Position numbers and translations under genes: made by a program. From Erythrobacter litoralis (GTDB lineage Bacteria; Pseudomonadota; Alphaproteobacteria; Sphingomonadales; Sphingomonadaceae), in assembly GCF_029760855.1 (NCBI RefSeq), contig NZ_SOSI01000003.1, forward strand, positions 1 to 64,000: 64,000 nucleotides of DNA, read 5' to 3'. A model generated the notes under the pieces. The model saw only the letters and a list, made by a program, of their open reading frames with translations. It was not told where the DNA came from and searched no databases. Positions 1-7,879 of this stretch are shown piece after piece (within the stretch, counting starts at the first letter, position 1; the number at the start of each line of letters is the position of its first letter).

Positions 1-1099
1 TCGGGTCGTGGGGGGCGGGGGAGCTCCCCCCCCCCGCCGCTCCGGGAACGGCGCTTTCCGGTTCCTGAATGGGCGCGGCGCTCGGGTTGGCTTCTACGCC
101 TTCCTCGTCGGCACCGGCGATGGATCCGCCCTGCGCGAGAACCCATGCATTGTACTGGTCCATCGGCAGCGCTTCCACCGCGATCGGCATATAGGCATGA
201 CGCGCGCCGCAAAGTTCGGAGCACTGGCCGTAATACACGCCGGGCTGGTCGATCTGGAGCATCTTTTCGTTCAGGCGGCCCGGCACGGCGTCCAGCTTGA
301 ACCACAGGCTTGGCACGGCAAAGGAGTGGATCACATCGGCACCGGTTGTCTGCAAGCGGATCGGAACGCCGACCGGCACGACCATGCGGTTGTCGACGCC
401 GAGCTGATGGGGCTCACCCGCAGCATCGGCCTCTTCCTTGGTCAGCATGTTCGAGATAATCTCGAAATCGCCGTTGTCGGGATAGGAATATCCCCAATAC
501 CACTGATAGCCCGTCGCCTTGATGGTGATCGCGTCCTTCGGCGGCGCCTTGTACTGCTTCGCGATCAGCGTGATCGACGGGATCGCAATACCAAGCAGGA
601 TGAGCGCCGGCACCACGGTCCAGACGACCTCGACCAATGTGTTATGGCTGGTCTTCGACGGCACCGGATTGGCGCGCTTGTTGAAGCGGACGACGACATA
701 CACGAGCAGAGCGAGAACGAATGCGCTGATTGCCAGCATCACCCATATCAGACCGACGTGGAGACCGTCAGCAAACCTGCCGGTTTCGGAGAACTGGTTC
801 TGTACGTTCCAGTCGCCATAGACCGGTTGACCCTTGCCAGCTTCGGGACGCATCTTCGTATATGCGCCGCTTCCCGGAGCAACCGCATCGGGATCCGCGA
901 CATCCGCCGCCGCCTCGCGATCGACGCCCTCAAGGGCGGCTGCGGGCGTCTCTGCCGGGATCGGCGCGACCAGATCGTCAGACTGCAGCGGCTCCTGCGC
1001 AGACACGGATTGCCCGGCAAATACGAGAAGTACCGCCGCCGCAAGAAGGACTGCGATCCGCTGAAGCTCTTTCAGGGAGCCGGAAATCTGCATGGTCAT
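1..1099 (-). CDS. ctaC: cytochrome c oxidase subunit II (CoxB/CtaC), 3' end outside window
   Basis: Partial: the gene runs off the left edge, with 366 codons visible. Subunit II carries the CuA centre that takes electrons from cytochrome c for the aa3 oxidase in the inner membrane. An N-terminal signal-like segment ends near residue 35, an acidic Ala/Pro-rich stretch follows, then two membrane helices at about 115-140 and 157-180. The periplasmic cupredoxin domain shows the CuA ligands as CSELCGARHAYM: Cys293, Cys297, His301 and Met304. The visible C-terminus is an unusual Ala/Pro/Gly-rich tail that includes a run of ten C on the plus strand (26-35). ATG 1099 follows an AAAGAG-like ribosome site; ATG 1093 is an alternative. 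Oxidase subunit IV lies far away at 63239-63364. Confidence 0.95.
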   Translation of the reverse strand, partial: MTMQISGSLKELQRIAVLLAAAVLLVFAGQSVSAQEPLQSDDLVAPIPAETPAAALEGVDREAAADVADPDAVAPGSGAYTKMRPEAGKGQPVYGDWNVQNQFSETGRFADGLHVGLIWVMLAISAFVLALLVYVVVRFNKRANPVPSKTSHNTLVEVVWTVVPALILLGIAIPSITLIAKQYKAPPKDAITIKATGYQWYWGYSYPDNGDFEIISNMLTKEEADAAGEPHQLGVDNRMVVPVGVPIRLQTTGADVIHSFAVPSLWFKLDAVPGRLNEKMLQIDQPGVYYGQCSELCGARHAYMPIAVEALPMDQYNAWVLAQGGSIAGADEEGVEANPSAAPIQEPESAVPGAAGGGSSPAPHDP

Positions 1100-1268
1100 C
1101 GAACTCTTTCGTATGTCATCTCGGTCGGACCCATGCCGAACGGAACTACCGATACGCGAGGTACGGTTCTGTCGCAAAGGTCGGATATGGGCCGCCTATA
1201 CGCAGGCTTCGCGCATCTCTCAAGCTTCGGTCGAGAAAAAGATAGGGTATGCGTACCCCTTGCGCAAA

Positions 1269-1291
1269 CCGCACTTTGGCGCTTTGTGCGG
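1269..1291 (+). promoter_or_regulatory. hairpin just upstream of pyrE start
   Basis: CCGCAC (1269-1274) and GTGCGG (1286-1291) can form a 6-bp stem around an 11-nt loop, ending 6 nt before the pyrE ATG. This is where a ribosome site would be expected, and no clear Shine-Dalgarno is visible. A second inverted repeat, GGGTA-TGCG-TACCC, lies at 1245-1258. Both are direct sequence observations; a role in translation or transcription of pyrE is only inferred. The 198-nt gap between ctaC and pyrE holds nothing else I can support. Confidence 0.3.
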
Positions 1292-1297
1292 CCCACG

Positions 1298-1879
1298 ATG
1301 ACCGACGAAGACATTTTACGCGAATTCCGTAACTGCGAAGCCCTCCTTGAAGGGCACTTCCTGCTGTCGAGCGGGCGGCATAGCGGGCATTATCTCCAAT
1401 GCGCGCGCGTGCTGATGAATGCCGATCGCGCCGCAAATCTGGCGCGCGCGACTGTGCAAAAAATCCCGCGCGAGATCAGGAATGCGGTCGACCTCGTGGT
1501 GAGTCCCGCGATGGGCGGCGTGATTATCGGGCACGAGGTAGGTCGCGCCCTTGGCAAGGATGCCGTGTTTCTCGAGCGGCCCGACGGCGAGTTCCATTTG
1601 CGCCGGGGTTTCCGTCTGGAACCGGGCGCGAAGGTTCTCATGGTCGAGGATGTGGTGACCACCGGTCTTTCCAGCCGCGAAGCCATCGCGGCCGTGGCCC
1701 GGGAGGGCGGCGAGGTGATCGCCGAATGCGCGCTTGTCGACCGGTCGGACGGCGGAGCCGATCTCGGCGTACCGTTCTTCCCCTTGGTCGATATCTCCTT
1801 CCCCACCTATACCGAGGCCGAGGTCCCGGCAGAACTGGCCGCCATACCGATCACCAAGCCGGGCAGCCGCGCGTCTTGA
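1298..1879 (+). CDS. pyrE: orotate phosphoribosyltransferase
   Basis: 193 residues, normal for the family. It joins orotate and PRPP to give OMP in pyrimidine synthesis in the cytosol. The PRPP-binding signature VLMVEDVVTTG is near residue 113, and an early conserved LSSGRHSGHYLQ stretch is visible. The open frame extends far upstream, but that part is antisense to ctaC; ATG 1298 begins the recognisable protein (MTDEDILREF). The stop overlaps the pdxJ start by 4 nt. This is the first gene of the tight pyrE-pdxJ-orf-acpS-lepB run. Confidence 0.95.
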   Translation: MTDEDILREFRNCEALLEGHFLLSSGRHSGHYLQCARVLMNADRAANLARATVQKIPREIRNAVDLVVSPAMGGVIIGHEVGRALGKDAVFLERPDGEFHLRRGFRLEPGAKVLMVEDVVTTGLSSREAIAAVAREGGEVIAECALVDRSDGGADLGVPFFPLVDISFPTYTEAEVPAELAAIPITKPGSRAS

Positions 1880-2616
1880 CCCATCCCCTCCGCCTGGGCG
1901 TGAATATCGATCATGTCGCCACCATCCGCAATGCGCGCGGCGGCGACCATCCCGATCCGGTTCGCGCGGCGCAGATCGTGGCGAGTGTCGGCGGCGACGG
2001 CATCACGGCGCATCTGCGCGAAGATCGCCGACACATTCGCGACGACGATCTGCAGCGCATCCAGGATGCGACCGCGCTGCCGCTCAACCTCGAAATGGCG
2101 GCGACTGAGGAAATGCTCGATATCGCGCTTCGCCACATGCCGCATGCCGCATGCATCGTCCCGGAAAAGCGTGAAGAGCGCACGACGGAGGGCGGGCTCG
2201 ATGCTGCGGGCTTGCACAACACCCTGGCCCCGATCGTGTCAAAGCTGAAAAATCACGGCATTCGCGTCTCGCTCTTCATCGAGGCGCAGGAACGGCAACT
2301 CAACGCCGCACTGAAACTCGGCGTGCCGGTCGTCGAATTCCATACGGGCGAATATGCACATGCGCACCTTGCGGGCGATAGCGAGCGGACCCAGCGGGAA
2401 CTGCGCCGTATCGCCGACATGTCCGCCCTCGCCGCGAAGAACGGGATCGAACCGCATGCGGGCCACGGGCTGACATACGAGAACGTACAGCCGATCGCCG
2501 CCATTCCGCAGCTCGCCGAACTCAATATCGGCCATTATCTCGTCGGAGAGGCGGTCTTCGTCGGGCTGGAGCAGGCCGTGCGGCAAATGCGCGAGTTGAT
2601 GGACGAGGCGCGCTGA
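1876..2616 (+). CDS. pdxJ: pyridoxine 5'-phosphate synthase
   Basis: 246 residues. It condenses 3-amino-2-oxopropyl phosphate with 1-deoxyxylulose 5-phosphate to pyridoxine 5'-phosphate in the DXP-dependent vitamin B6 pathway. The N-terminal family signature LRLGVNIDHVATIRNARGG starts at residue 5; other conserved parts are VSLFIE, VEFHTG and the C-terminal NIGHYLVGEAVF. I chose the TTG at 1876, in a TTGA overlap with the pyrE stop, because it gives the expected few residues before the signature; no ATG lies close. The start codon is the least certain part. Confidence 0.93.
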   Translation: MTHPLRLGVNIDHVATIRNARGGDHPDPVRAAQIVASVGGDGITAHLREDRRHIRDDDLQRIQDATALPLNLEMAATEEMLDIALRHMPHAACIVPEKREERTTEGGLDAAGLHNTLAPIVSKLKNHGIRVSLFIEAQERQLNAALKLGVPVVEFHTGEYAHAHLAGDSERTQRELRRIADMSALAAKNGIEPHAGHGLTYENVQPIAAIPQLAELNIGHYLVGEAVFVGLEQAVRQMRELMDEAR

Positions 2617-2620
2617 CACG

Positions 2621-2902
2621 ATGGCAGGGGATACCGGCAACGGTCTGAGCAGGCAGGATAAGTTGTGGGCGCTCGCCGCGGTCATACCCTTTCTCGTCAG
2701 CCTCGCCGTGCTCGGCATCGCTATCAACCGCGGCACATTCCTCGAATTTGCGATCGGCTGGCCGTTGATCCAGGCGCTGTTCTATCTCGGTGCGATCAAG
2801 CAGGCGGGCGGCGCAATCGATCATCCGCTGGTCAAGACGCAGGTGATGCTTCACTGGATGATGCTTGCCCTTCTCATTGCCATCATAGCGAGAGCGACAT
2901 GA
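2621..2902 (+). CDS. small membrane protein of unknown function
   Basis: 93 residues with about three hydrophobic segments: near 18-36 ([17 protein letters not shown]), 42-58 and 74-90. No catalytic motif is visible and I do not recognise a named family. It starts 4 nt after pdxJ and its stop overlaps the acpS start (ATGA), so translation is probably coupled within the pdxJ-acpS-lepB run. A housekeeping membrane role is only a guess from context. Confidence 0.75.
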   Translation: MAGDTGNGLSRQDKLWALAAVIPFLVSLAVLGIAINRGTFLEFAIGWPLIQALFYLGAIKQAGGAIDHPLVKTQVMLHWMMLALLIAIIARAT

Positions 2903-3300
2903 TTATCGGCCTCGGTTCCGACCTCTGCAATATCGAGCGCATCCAGAACTCGCTCGACCGTTTCGGCGAGCGATTCGAGAACCGCGTCTTCACCGACAAA
3001 GAGCGCGCGAAGGCGCGGCGGCGGCCCTTCACCATCGCTGGGACCTATGCGAAGCGGTTCGCCGCGAAAGAAGCATTTTCCAAAGCCGTGGGTACGGGTT
3101 TTCGGCGCGGCGTCTTCATGAAGGATATCGGCGTCGTCAACGCACCCAGCGGCGCGCCGACGCTGGAACTGGCGGGCGGCGCGGCGGAGCGGCTTGCCGA
3201 AATGGTGCCGGCAGGCCACGTGGCGCGTATTCACCTCACCCTCACCGACGATCACCCATGGGCGCAGGCCTTCGTCATCATAGAAGCGCACCCGGAATGA
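2899..3300 (+). CDS. acpS: holo-[acyl-carrier-protein] synthase
   Basis: 133 residues, typical length. It transfers 4'-phosphopantetheine from CoA to apo-acyl carrier protein. The N-terminal metal-site motif [12 protein letters not shown] (residues 4-15) and the second motif [18 protein letters not shown] (about 50-67) are intact. ATG 2899 overlaps the preceding stop, and the acpS stop overlaps lepB by 4 nt. This acpS-lepB neighbourhood is common in alphaproteobacteria. Confidence 0.95.
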   Translation: MIIGLGSDLCNIERIQNSLDRFGERFENRVFTDKERAKARRRPFTIAGTYAKRFAAKEAFSKAVGTGFRRGVFMKDIGVVNAPSGAPTLELAGGAAERLAEMVPAGHVARIHLTLTDDHPWAQAFVIIEAHPE

Positions 3301-4169
3301 GCAGCGACGCCGCGACCATGTCCCGTAAATCGAAAAGAGAGACTGCCGACGAGAAGGTCGATTGGCTGGGCGAAATCCGCGGGCTTGCGCTGATGCTGCT
3401 CGCGGTGTTCGCGTTTCACAGCTTCATCGCCAAACCGTTCTACATTCCATCGGAATCCATGCTTCCCAACCTTCTGGTCGGCGACCGGCTAGTGGTGAGC
3501 AAGTACCCATATGGCTGGAACTGGTCGTCGATCAGTTTCCATCTCGCACCGCGCGGCGCTTGGCGCATCTTCGGTTCGACGCCGGAATATGGCGATATCG
3601 TCATTCCCGTTCATCCGCAGCGTGACGAGGATTACATCAAGCGCGTGGTCGCCCTGCCCGGCGACCGCATCGCCGTGCGCAACGGCCAGATCGTGCTGAA
3701 CGGTACACCGATCGAACAGAAGGTCGAGCCGGCGCTGGACCTGCCGATCGATGCGAATTCGACCTGTACCGGTTTCGGGGATCCCACGTTCATTGTCGCT
3801 GGCGACAATGGCGAGCGCGTCTGCCGCGTACCCGTCTACCGCGAAACGCTGCCGAACGGCGCCACCTATCTGATCATCGATCACCTCAACCAATCGCTGG
3901 ACAACGTCCCCGAGCAGGTCGTGCCCGACGGCAGCGTCTTCGTGATGGGCGACAACCGCGACCATTCCGCCGACAGCCGCGAAACCTTCGATCCGCGTGG
4001 GTTGCTTGGACCGGTTCCGCTGGAGAATATCGGCGGCCGGGCGGAGTTCATCACATTCTCCCTCGATGGAACCACATCCCTCAATCCGGTTTCATGGTTC
4101 ACCAGCTTGCGCAGCGGCCGTGCTTGGACCACGCTGCGCCCGGCGCGGGTCGAGCCGACCGGCGAATAG
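3297..4169 (+). CDS. lepB: signal peptidase I
   Basis: 290 residues. It cleaves signal peptides from Sec and Tat substrates at the periplasmic face of the inner membrane. One N-terminal membrane helix spans about residues 28-46, followed by IPSESM with the nucleophile Ser54. The general base lies in [12 protein letters not shown] (Lys115), and the [14 protein letters not shown] box closes the fold. The ATG at 3297 overlaps acpS; Met8 (3318) is a possible shorter start. rnc and era, which often follow lepB in alphaproteobacteria, are not next here; a permease gene follows after 12 nt. Confidence 0.95.
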   Translation: MSSDAATMSRKSKRETADEKVDWLGEIRGLALMLLAVFAFHSFIAKPFYIPSESMLPNLLVGDRLVVSKYPYGWNWSSISFHLAPRGAWRIFGSTPEYGDIVIPVHPQRDEDYIKRVVALPGDRIAVRNGQIVLNGTPIEQKVEPALDLPIDANSTCTGFGDPTFIVAGDNGERVCRVPVYRETLPNGATYLIIDHLNQSLDNVPEQVVPDGSVFVMGDNRDHSADSRETFDPRGLLGPVPLENIGGRAEFITFSLDGTTSLNPVSWFTSLRSGRAWTTLRPARVEPTGE

Positions 4170-4181
4170 GGGCGAATACTT

Positions 4182-5315
4182 ATGGCCGAGGAAGAACTTT
4201 CCGTAGAGGACGAGGACCTCGGTAGCAGCCCATCGCGGATCGACGATCCGGAAGTGCGAAAGGAATTTACGCGCGCCATCGTCTGGACGACGGTCGTCGG
4301 CCTGACCTTGCTCGTCGTTTACATCGCCCGCCCCCTTCTGGTGGTTTTCGGCGCCCTCGTCTTCGCGGCAATGATCGATGGCGGTTCGCGTCTTCTGGCC
4401 CGGATTCTCCCGATCAGACGCGGCTGGCGGGTCGCGATCGTTCTCCTGCTCACGCTTCTGTTCTTCGCTTGGCTGTTCTACTTCGCCGGGACGACGATCT
4501 CGCAGGAAGCGGCCCAGTTTCCCGCCCTTATCGAACGGCAGGTCAACGACCTCCTGAACTGGGCGCAGTCGCAAGGTTTCGACGTCAGCGCGCGACAGCT
4601 CGAACGTTACGCCGGAAGCATCGGGTCCGGCATATCGACCGTGACGGCGGCCCTCACCGGGCTCGCCGGCGGCCTCACGACGGTCGCACTCATCCTCATC
4701 ATCGGCATTTACGTCGCGGTCGATCCGACTTTGTACGAGCGCGGCATCGGCTGGATGGTACCCCGCGGAAAGCGGCACGACTTGTACGAGACGCTGGCGG
4801 AAATGGCTCGCACGTTGCGGCGCCTGATGGCCGGTCGCCTGCTCGGAATGGTGGTGGAAGGCATACTGACCTACATTCTGCTGAGTTACGGCGGCATCCC
4901 GTTCGGTATCGATTCCGTACCTATGGCGTCACTGCTCGCGATCCTGACAGGTCTGCTCGCCTTCATCCCCAATCTCGGCGCGATCATTTCCGGTATCTTG
5001 ATGGCGCTCGTGGGCTTTTCCGGCGGAACCGACATGGGCATTTTCACGCTGGCGGTCTATCTGCTGGTACAGAATTTCGACGGCTATATCGTCATTCCGA
5101 TGATCGCGAAGAAAACGGTCGATATCGCGCCTGCTCTGGTATTGGCGGCGCAGCTCGTCATGGGCATTCTGTTCGGCGTCATTGGCATCTTCCTCGCCGA
5201 TCCGATGCTTGCGATGATCAAGGTCGCGCTGCAACGCCGGGCGGAGCAGAACGACAAGGCCGCGACACATCGGCAGCAAACCGGCCAATCACCATCCGAG
5301 GCCCATGGCGCGTAA
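4182..5315 (+). CDS. AI-2E family (PerM/YdiK-type) transporter
   Basis: 377 residues with about seven membrane segments: a pair near 37-65, one near 80-100, and a C-terminal group from about 165 to 345. The soluble stretch around 105-150 and the glycine-rich FIPNLGAIISGILMALVGF region fit the AI-2E/PerM family. Members export or leak small solutes; the substrate cannot be read from sequence. The N-terminus is acidic (EEELSVEDEDLG). The gene overlaps the next one by 11 nt, suggesting co-expression. Confidence 0.85.
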   Translation: MAEEELSVEDEDLGSSPSRIDDPEVRKEFTRAIVWTTVVGLTLLVVYIARPLLVVFGALVFAAMIDGGSRLLARILPIRRGWRVAIVLLLTLLFFAWLFYFAGTTISQEAAQFPALIERQVNDLLNWAQSQGFDVSARQLERYAGSIGSGISTVTAALTGLAGGLTTVALILIIGIYVAVDPTLYERGIGWMVPRGKRHDLYETLAEMARTLRRLMAGRLLGMVVEGILTYILLSYGGIPFGIDSVPMASLLAILTGLLAFIPNLGAIISGILMALVGFSGGTDMGIFTLAVYLLVQNFDGYIVIPMIAKKTVDIAPALVLAAQLVMGILFGVIGIFLADPMLAMIKVALQRRAEQNDKAATHRQQTGQSPSEAHGA

Positions 5316-6540
5316 ATTCCTATACGTCATCGCGATCATCACCGCGCTGATCATTGCCGGCGCGATCGCGCTCGCGATCTGGTCGAACGAGGCGACCAAA
5401 ATTGCCTTCGTCCCGCGCGGCGAGTTCGTCGAGCAGGAACCGCTCGCAGACAATGCCTATCAGGACCCCGCGATGTGGTATTCGCGGCCCGGCATCGGGA
5501 CCGACGATCCGGCGCGCTATCAACCCGCCATCGCGGAACCGGCGGACGATCCCGCCGAAAGGGAACCCTCGCCCGAAAACCCGGCCGCCGAGCGGAGCAT
5601 GGATGCACCATCCGCGCTCGCGACGGCGGGATCACGCCACGGCGAAATCGTCGACGCGCAGGAAACGCCGAACTTCGCCGTCTTCTTCGTGCCGCCGACC
5701 AGCTACATCCAGGCGGGCGGCGACTGGAATGCCACGCTGACGGATGCAAACACCAACAACCGTGCGCGCCTGTTCCTTCGCGGGCTCGCCAGTCCGTTCA
5801 ATCGCGCCGACGAGATCTGGGCGCCCAAATACCGCCAGGCCGCGGCAGGGGCCTTCCTTACCGACCGGCCCGAGGCGACACGCGCCATCGATGCCGCCTA
5901 TGCCGACGTCGAACAGGCGTTCGAATATTTCGCCGCCAACGTCGAACCCGGCAAACCGATCGTACTGGCCGGTCACAGCCAGGGCGCGCTCCACATCCTC
6001 CGCCTGTTGCAGGAGCATGTCGAAGGCACCGAAATGATGGGCCGCATCGCCGGGGTGTATGCGATTGGCTGGCCGATTTCCGTGGAGCACGATCTGCCCG
6101 TGCTGCCGCTTCCCGCCTGCGCAGCACCCGATCAAGCGGCATGTATCGTATCGTGGAGCGCTTTTTCCGACGATGGCGATCCCTCGCTCATCATGGAACG
6201 ATACAAGACCACCCCCGGGTTCGATGGCGAACCGCGCGGCGAGGGGCCGATCCTGTGCGTCAATCCGCTGACCGGTTCGACCGGCGGCTCCGCTCCGGCA
6301 AGCGCGAATCTAGGCACATTGATGCCGAACGAGGACCTGTCGTCGGGCGAGCTGATCGCGGGAGGCATACCGGCGCGCTGCGACGAACGCGGCCTATTGC
6401 TGATCGGCGAAGCACCCGAGTTCCCCCAAGGCGTTCTCCCCGGCGGGAATTATCACGTCTACGACATCCCGCTGTTCTGGAAGAACCTGCAAGAGGACGT
6501 GCTGCGGCGCGTGAATGCGTGGACGCAAGCGCAGGCATAA
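5305..6540 (+). CDS. DUF3089 family alpha/beta-hydrolase-like protein
   Basis: 411 residues. An N-terminal hydrophobic segment (about 4-27) is a signal anchor or signal peptide, so the protein is probably periplasmic or membrane-tethered. The DUF3089 fold shows the nucleophile elbow as GHSQG (IVLAGHSQGALH), with AVFFVPPTSY and NARLF-type conserved stretches. A Pro/Glu/Ala-rich linker at about residues 70-105 interrupts the usual start of the domain. The family resembles lysophospholipases, but the substrate is unknown. The start overlaps the permease gene; the end overlaps the chosen ruvX start. Confidence 0.8.
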   Translation: MARKFLYVIAIITALIIAGAIALAIWSNEATKIAFVPRGEFVEQEPLADNAYQDPAMWYSRPGIGTDDPARYQPAIAEPADDPAEREPSPENPAAERSMDAPSALATAGSRHGEIVDAQETPNFAVFFVPPTSYIQAGGDWNATLTDANTNNRARLFLRGLASPFNRADEIWAPKYRQAAAGAFLTDRPEATRAIDAAYADVEQAFEYFAANVEPGKPIVLAGHSQGALHILRLLQEHVEGTEMMGRIAGVYAIGWPISVEHDLPVLPLPACAAPDQAACIVSWSAFSDDGDPSLIMERYKTTPGFDGEPRGEGPILCVNPLTGSTGGSAPASANLGTLMPNEDLSSGELIAGGIPARCDERGLLLIGEAPEFPQGVLPGGNYHVYDIPLFWKNLQEDVLRRVNAWTQAQA

Positions 6541-6995
6541 CCGATAACGCATTGCTCTTCGGCGACATGCTGCCCGATGGCGGCGTGCTGTTGGGCCTCG
6601 ACCTCGGAACCAAGACCATCGGCGTCGCGACCTGCGATGCCGGTTGGCGCTTCGCTACGGCAGGCAAAACGATACCGCGCTCGAAATTCACAAAGGATGC
6701 CGCGATCCTGCGAACCATCGCCGCCGAGCGGAAGGCCGCCGGTCTGGTGATCGGCCTGCCGCGCAACATGGACGGCAGCGAAGGCCCGCGTGCACAGGCC
6801 AGCCGCGCCTATGCCCGCAATCTTTACGATACGCTCGCGCTGCCGGTCCTCCTCTGGGACGAGCGCTGGAGCACCAGCAGCGCCGAGGCGGACATGATCG
6901 GCCAGAAGATGAGCCGCGCCAAGCGCGCAGAACGCATTGATTCGCATGCCGCCGCCGTCATCTTGCAGGGCGCGCTCGACGCCCTCACGCGATAG
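6519..6995 (+). CDS. ruvX: RuvX/YqgF family Holliday junction resolvase-like protein
   Basis: RNase H-like fold protein linked to Holliday-junction resolution and/or 16S pre-rRNA 5' maturation. Core motifs are GLDLGTKTIGVATCD with the first catalytic Asp, VIGLPRNMDGSEG, and WDERWSTSSAE followed by IDSHAAAVILQ. The start is uncertain: ATG 6567 gives 142 residues, while GTG 6519 (158 residues, overlapping the upstream gene by 22 nt) includes the stretch ITDNALLFGDMLP, which I recall as conserved in sphingomonad RuvX proteins. Neither start has a clear ribosome site. Confidence 0.85.
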   Translation: MDASAGITDNALLFGDMLPDGGVLLGLDLGTKTIGVATCDAGWRFATAGKTIPRSKFTKDAAILRTIAAERKAAGLVIGLPRNMDGSEGPRAQASRAYARNLYDTLALPVLLWDERWSTSSAEADMIGQKMSRAKRAERIDSHAAAVILQGALDALTR

Positions 6996-7036
6996 GCTTG
7001 CCATCTGCGGGCGAGCCGCTCTATCGGCGCCCCTCC

Positions 7037-7489
7037 ATGACAGAGCAGAACTTCGATCCAAAGGCGGCCACGCCGTTCCTGTGCAGCCGCGGCCATCCCG
7101 GCTGGCTCGGCCTCACCTATTCCGATCACGGGCCCGACTGGGTCGAACTCGAACTTCCGTGGCGCGAAGACCTGATCGGCGACGATGGCATGCGCGTTCT
7201 CGCCTCCGGCCCGATCCTGAGCCTGATGGACATGGCGAGCGGCCTCGCGATCTGGCGCAAGATGGATGCCTTCCAGGCCATCGCGACGCTCGACCTGCGG
7301 GTCGACTACGTTCGGCCCGCCCGGGAAGGCGCCCATGTTTTCGGCCGCTCACAATGCTACCGGGTGACGCGCAGCGCGGCCTTCGTACGCGGGTTGGCCC
7401 ATGATGGGGATACCGAGGATCCGGTCGCGCATATCCAGGCGGTTTTCATGAAGATCGGCGGCGAGACACGGGAGTTGCCTGATGGTTGA
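7037..7489 (+). CDS. PaaI-type hotdog-fold thioesterase (first of tandem pair)
   Basis: 150 residues from ATG 7037; an in-frame ATG at 6998 would add 13. The hotdog signature shows in LASGPILSLMDMASGLAIW (the central helix) followed by ATLDLRVDYVRPAREG. These proteins hydrolyse acyl-CoA or aryl-CoA thioesters in the cytosol; the substrate cannot be predicted. It overlaps the next gene, a second PaaI-type protein, by 8 nt, so the two probably form one unit, perhaps a heteromer or sequential duplicates. Confidence 0.82.
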   Translation: MTEQNFDPKAATPFLCSRGHPGWLGLTYSDHGPDWVELELPWREDLIGDDGMRVLASGPILSLMDMASGLAIWRKMDAFQAIATLDLRVDYVRPAREGAHVFGRSQCYRVTRSAAFVRGLAHDGDTEDPVAHIQAVFMKIGGETRELPDG

Positions 7490-7877
7490 TGCTTTGACGC
7501 CCTACGCCGAAGCGCTCGGCATCGCGCTCGAACAATGGGACGGAGAAACGCCGGTCTACCGGGTCGAATTCGCCGAAACCGTTGAAGGCCGGCCTGAGCA
7601 TTACCACGGAGGGGCAACCGGCGGGTTGCTCGAAACAGCCGGCTATGGCGTTCTGCGTGCCGAGCTGAAGAAGCGCGGCCGGGCGGCCATGCTGAAGCCG
7701 ATCAACATTACCGTGCAATACCTCTCGGCAGGCAAAAGTCGCACGAGCTACGCGAAGGGCCGCATCACCAAGCTCGGCAGGCGCAGCGCGAACATCACGG
7801 TCGAGGCTTGGCAGGATGACCCCGCCCGCCCCATCGCCACCGCCGTCATGAACGTACTCATGGCCGCGCCGGACTGA
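7482..7877 (+). CDS. PaaI-type hotdog-fold thioesterase (second of tandem pair)
   Basis: 131 residues. The hotdog core is visible as HYHGGATGGLLETAGYGVL followed by KPINITVQYLSAGK and a C-terminal ITVEAWQ strand. Family members act on CoA thioesters. The position normally holding a catalytic Asp/Asn/Glu in the GG.xxxLxD region reads GGLLET, so Glu may take that role. It overlaps its upstream paralogue by 8 nt and converges, 2 nt apart, on the penicillin-binding protein gene on the other strand. Confidence 0.82.
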   Translation: MVDALTPYAEALGIALEQWDGETPVYRVEFAETVEGRPEHYHGGATGGLLETAGYGVLRAELKKRGRAAMLKPINITVQYLSAGKSRTSYAKGRITKLGRRSANITVEAWQDDPARPIATAVMNVLMAAPD

Positions 7878-7879
7878 TC

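Noticed and set aside
1142-1167. GGAAC-N17-CGGT before pyrE
   Set aside because: The -10 element does not match CGTT and a housekeeping gene is an unlikely target.
8-1297. Long plus-strand open frame joined to pyrE
   Set aside because: It is antisense to the clear ctaC gene; only the part from 1298 matches PyrE.
5475-6518. Open frame ahead of ruvX
   Set aside because: Shadow of the DUF3089 gene; only the end of this frame belongs to ruvX.
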